Assembly: GCA_905235595.1 (NCBI GenBank)
Contig: CAJOMG010000018.1
Coordinates: forward strand, 1-36,761
Reading direction: 5' to 3'
DNA: 36,761 nt
From: an uncultured Desulfovibrio sp.
GTDB lineage: Bacteria > Desulfobacterota > Desulfovibrionia > Desulfovibrionales > Desulfovibrionaceae
The position numbers and the translations under genes were made by a program. Under the pieces are notes generated by a model, which saw nothing but the letters and a program-made list of their open reading frames with translations, ran no database searches and had not been told where the DNA came from. Positions 34,244-36,761 of this stretch are shown here, piece after piece. Each line of letters starts with the position of its first letter. Positions within the stretch are counted from its first letter, which is position 1.

Positions 34244-35929
34244 ATGGAGACAGCGTTTCCTCCTCGGCATAAATACCGTGGTATCCACGCTGAAGATATG
34301 ATGAGCATATCACGACTCACCAAGACCAATCTAGTCATTGCCTGCATCCTCTGCATCGGCTTTGGAACAATTTCTGCGCTCTTTTTTCGTGAGTACTACA
34401 TGGATGGCATGAAACACATGCGTCACGAAGCGGAACTCGAGATGTCGGAAATCAACACAAGGCTCACGTCGCTTTTTATCCGGCAGCTTACCGTTTCGAC
34501 GTCCATGGCGAATGACGGGTTCCTCATTTCTTTTCTCGCCAATGAAAAATCCTATACGGACCCCATAAAAAATTATCTGAACGGCTTCATTACCATCTAT
34601 GGATTTGACGCAACGTTCCTCTCCCTTACCAAAAACAGGGCTCTGTATTCCCATAAAGGATTTTACCGCATTTTATCCAATGATGCTGCAAGTGCCTGGT
34701 ACAATGCGGCGCTTTCCCATGACAAACCATACGACCTCAATATAGATACGGACAAGTTTGCCAATAATGAGCTGTCACTGTTTGTCAATTACAAGATCTG
34801 GAGCCATCAGGACAGTCTCCTTGGCATCATCGGAGCTTGTATCCATCTAGATAAAATTCTTGCGCCCATCAGGGAGTTCGAAAACGCTTCAGGCGTAAGG
34901 GTAAAGCTCGTTGATATGGACGGAAATATCAAAATTTCCACAGCGAATGAACTGCAATCCAAAAACTGGTTTTCTCTGCCAGGAAATGCCTACTTCAAGA
35001 CCCAATTCAACTGGTCAAAGATCAAGAACCAGGATGTCGCAGATACCAATCCGGATACCAAGACCTATGTCTACGCAAAATATATTCCTGATCTTTCCTG
35101 GGTTCTCATTGTTGAACATCCAACATCCATTTTCCTTGAAAACATGAAGTACAATCTGCTGAGGGCATTGCTTATCCTTGGCAGTGTTCTCCTGATAACC
35201 ATGCTGGTCATCGGCAATGTCATCCATAAATTCGAGTATGAAATCACGGCACTGGTTGAGCATCAAAAGGACAAGCTCAATAACATGCGCGACGCCATGA
35301 TGCTGACTCTGGCCAATCTTGTGGAAAACAGAGACAAGAACACTGGAGAGCATATCCAGAAGACAGCCAGCTATGTGCAGATCATCTTGGAGGAACTGCA
35401 ACGCGAAGGCGCGTATGATGGCCGTATTACCAATGAATATATCCACATGGTCGTACGCTCGGCACCGCTGCACGACATTGGAAAAATCAATGTCCCGGAT
35501 GCCATCTTGAACAAGCCGGGAAAGCTTACGGATGAGGAATTTTCCATCATGAAAACGCATGCCGCCGTGGGTGGAAATGTTATCGGGCATATTCATGATC
35601 TTATCCCGGATTCCCCCTACCTTAGCGAAGCCAGGGACATTGCCACACACCATCACGAAAAATGGGATGGCAAAGGGTATCCGGATGGGCTTTGCGGTGA
35701 AGCCATTCCTCTTTCCGCACGGGTCATGGCCGTAGCGGATGTCTTTGACGCACTTATCTCCGAACGCCCTTACAAAAAAGGGTTTCCCGTTGAAAAAGCT
35801 TTTTCCATCATCAAGGAAGAGCGGGGCACACATTTCGATCCGCAGATCGTGGATGCCTTTTTTGCAGCCAAGGATAAAATCATTGAAGTGGAACGTCAGT
35901 TCAGAGAAAAAGCATTAGCTGCAGCGTGA
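34244..35929 (+). CDS. membrane HD-GYP phosphodiesterase with periplasmic sensor region
   Basis: A predicted cyclic-di-GMP phosphodiesterase. One membrane helix (about 28-50), a periplasmic sensor of about 250 residues that resembles Cache/PAS-type domains (SGVRVKLVDMDGNIK and TYVYAKYIPDLSWVLIVEHP), a second helix (about 306-328), a short linker coil and the HD-GYP domain (about 345-555). Metal ligands appear in GEHIQKTA (366-373), LHDIGK (408-413) and ATHHHEKWDGKGYP (465-478); the GYP is intact. METAFPP at 34244 is the longest start, with an alternative at 34298 (MMSISR); neither has a good ribosome site. It follows the Fic remnant by 54 nt and looks functional. Confidence 0.9.
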   Translation: METAFPPRHKYRGIHAEDMMSISRLTKTNLVIACILCIGFGTISALFFREYYMDGMKHMRHEAELEMSEINTRLTSLFIRQLTVSTSMANDGFLISFLANEKSYTDPIKNYLNGFITIYGFDATFLSLTKNRALYSHKGFYRILSNDAASAWYNAALSHDKPYDLNIDTDKFANNELSLFVNYKIWSHQDSLLGIIGACIHLDKILAPIREFENASGVRVKLVDMDGNIKISTANELQSKNWFSLPGNAYFKTQFNWSKIKNQDVADTNPDTKTYVYAKYIPDLSWVLIVEHPTSIFLENMKYNLLRALLILGSVLLITMLVIGNVIHKFEYEITALVEHQKDKLNNMRDAMMLTLANLVENRDKNTGEHIQKTASYVQIILEELQREGAYDGRITNEYIHMVVRSAPLHDIGKINVPDAILNKPGKLTDEEFSIMKTHAAVGGNVIGHIHDLIPDSPYLSEARDIATHHHEKWDGKGYPDGLCGEAIPLSARVMAVADVFDALISERPYKKGFPVEKAFSIIKEERGTHFDPQIVDAFFAAKDKIIEVERQFREKALAAA

Positions 35930-36008
35930 ATATCTTCAACGGACTTCAAATTTGCGTTTTTCGTTTTGGACGTTTAGATTGGCATTATTGTCAATAAGGT
36001 GAAATCAT

Positions 36009-36761
36009 ATGAATCTGTGTTGCAATGATGTTGTACTTGGTTCAGAAATGGCAGATCATCCGGATTTCATCTTTGCTGCCAGTTTGCAGCATCGTGATAT
36101 GCTTTCTCAAATGGATGCGTACCTCAACAGTAAGGGGAATCGAACAGGCATTCTCTATGGACTTCGCAGAACAGGTAAAACGGTATTACTTCGACAATGG
36201 TTGTTGCATCTTCCGCATGAGAAAAGGAAGCAAGCTGCGTACATAACGGTTGAAAATGAGGACTTTTCTGCAATCAAAAAAGATTTAAATGAACTTCGAA
36301 AATATGGATATAAATATATCGTTTTGGATGAAATTACTGCATGTCCTGATTTTATCAGTGGTTGTGCTTCTCTATCCAATAATTATTGCTCTTCTGACAT
36401 GAAAATATTTATAGCAGGAAGAGATTCTCTGTCGTTATTATTCGCAATGAGTGAAGGCCTGCATGACAGAAATTACACACTGCATACCACGCATATTCCT
36501 TATGCAGAATGGAGCCGATTAACGAATAACAAATCGTTAGATAACTATTGCAGATTAGGGGGACTGCTTCACCTTGAACCCACAGAAGGAGAGTTGAAGC
36601 ATAATGCTCCACTAATCTGGACAGCATCTATGGTGCGTGAATATTTTAGTTCATCAATATCAAATAATTTATTGAATTCCATAAGAAATTATAAAAATTG
36701 TGAAAACGCTGGTCTACTTGGTTCTCTCCTGAATACAAAAGATATGGACGCTGCTGTTTAT
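36009..36761 (+). CDS. AAA-type ATPase (AAA_14/DUF4143-like), 3' end outside the window
   Basis: An AT-rich open frame from ATG 36009 (AAGGTG 9 nt upstream) to the last base, 251 codons without a stop. Walker A is GLRRTGKT (51-58), Walker B is YIVLDEIT (about 102-109). The following segment MKIFIAGRDSLSLLFAMSEG (sensor-1-like) and HIPYAEWSRL match the AAA_14 family of ATPases seen in mobile or defence contexts, which often carry a C-terminal DUF4143. GC content is much lower than the upstream genes. Function unknown. Confidence 0.8.
   Translation, partial: MNLCCNDVVLGSEMADHPDFIFAASLQHRDMLSQMDAYLNSKGNRTGILYGLRRTGKTVLLRQWLLHLPHEKRKQAAYITVENEDFSAIKKDLNELRKYGYKYIVLDEITACPDFISGCASLSNNYCSSDMKIFIAGRDSLSLLFAMSEGLHDRNYTLHTTHIPYAEWSRLTNNKSLDNYCRLGGLLHLEPTEGELKHNAPLIWTASMVREYFSSSISNNLLNSIRNYKNCENAGLLGSLLNTKDMDAAVY

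Noticed and set aside
35015..35833. Minus-strand open frame of 272 codons opposite the HD-GYP gene
   Set aside because: Antisense to conserved HD-GYP motifs, and no initiation signal.
1..36761. CRISPR array
   Set aside because: No regularly spaced direct repeats of suitable size were seen on either strand; the only clear direct repeat is the coding duplication at 22652-22955.

Overview
The window looks like a chromosomal segment of a Desulfovibrio-type sulfate reducer (Desulfovibrionaceae). This is an inference from gene content: a siroheme decarboxylase subunit (AhbB) beside HemL and anaerobic-type cobalamin genes, futalosine-pathway menaquinone genes, a PurL with a PurS-like N-terminus, a TatB-like protein with TatC, and CgeB-type glycosyltransferases. 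No species is claimed.

Layout. Positions 1-210 hold tRNA-Gln(CUG) and tRNA-Glu(UUC) on the minus strand behind a good sigma70-type promoter. Positions 373-5046 hold a small membrane protein and then a very tight plus-strand operon, tatB-tatC-hisB-lipoprotein-hisA, with four successive 4-nt overlaps, followed by a YkgJ-type cysteine-cluster protein. Positions 5075-12522 are mostly minus strand and envelope related: a CgeB-like glycosyltransferase, an unrecognised protein, an L,D-transpeptidase-like protein, a polytopic membrane protein (plus strand), a second CgeB-like glycosyltransferase and a GT9 heptosyltransferase-like protein. Positions 12781-17110 hold alr, then the ribosomal/replication block rpsF-rpsR-rplI-dnaB and a single-RRM RNA-binding protein. 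Positions 17361-21716 hold a SLOG-like protein and a tetrapyrrole operon (ahbB-hemL-cbiG-cobJ). Positions 21914-23995 encode a 693-residue acidic, Ala-rich protein with nine copies of a short [DE]-[LIV]-D-x-[LM]-[LF] helix motif followed by a coiled coil. Positions 24207-30227 hold an unlisted-size 56-residue protein, menG/ubiE, a DUF2065 protein (minus), mqnB, a polyprenyl diphosphate synthase and a PurS-PurL fusion.

From about 30230 to the end the character changes to a decayed accessory island: an internally deleted IS3-family transposase, an intact O-methyltransferase, the C-terminal stub of a hexapeptide acyltransferase, an hsdM gene broken by a 2-nt insertion and carrying changes in two catalytic motifs, a frameshifted fic gene, an intact membrane HD-GYP phosphodiesterase, and an AT-rich AAA-type ATPase that runs off the window edge. 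No hsdS or hsdR is present in the window.

How the genes work together: HemL makes 5-aminolevulinate, AhbB acts on siroheme toward heme, and CbiG/CobJ act in corrin ring contraction, so one operon feeds several tetrapyrrole branches. MqnB, the polyprenyl synthase and MenG together cover a middle step, the side chain and the final methylation of menaquinone. The most interesting items for follow-up are the [DE]LDxLF repeat protein, the terminator placed inside the longest possible dnaB reading frame, the perfect 45-bp palindrome between the RRM and SLOG genes, and the dead type I methyltransferase/Fic pair. No clearly new multi-gene defence or signalling system could be established from the sequence alone.
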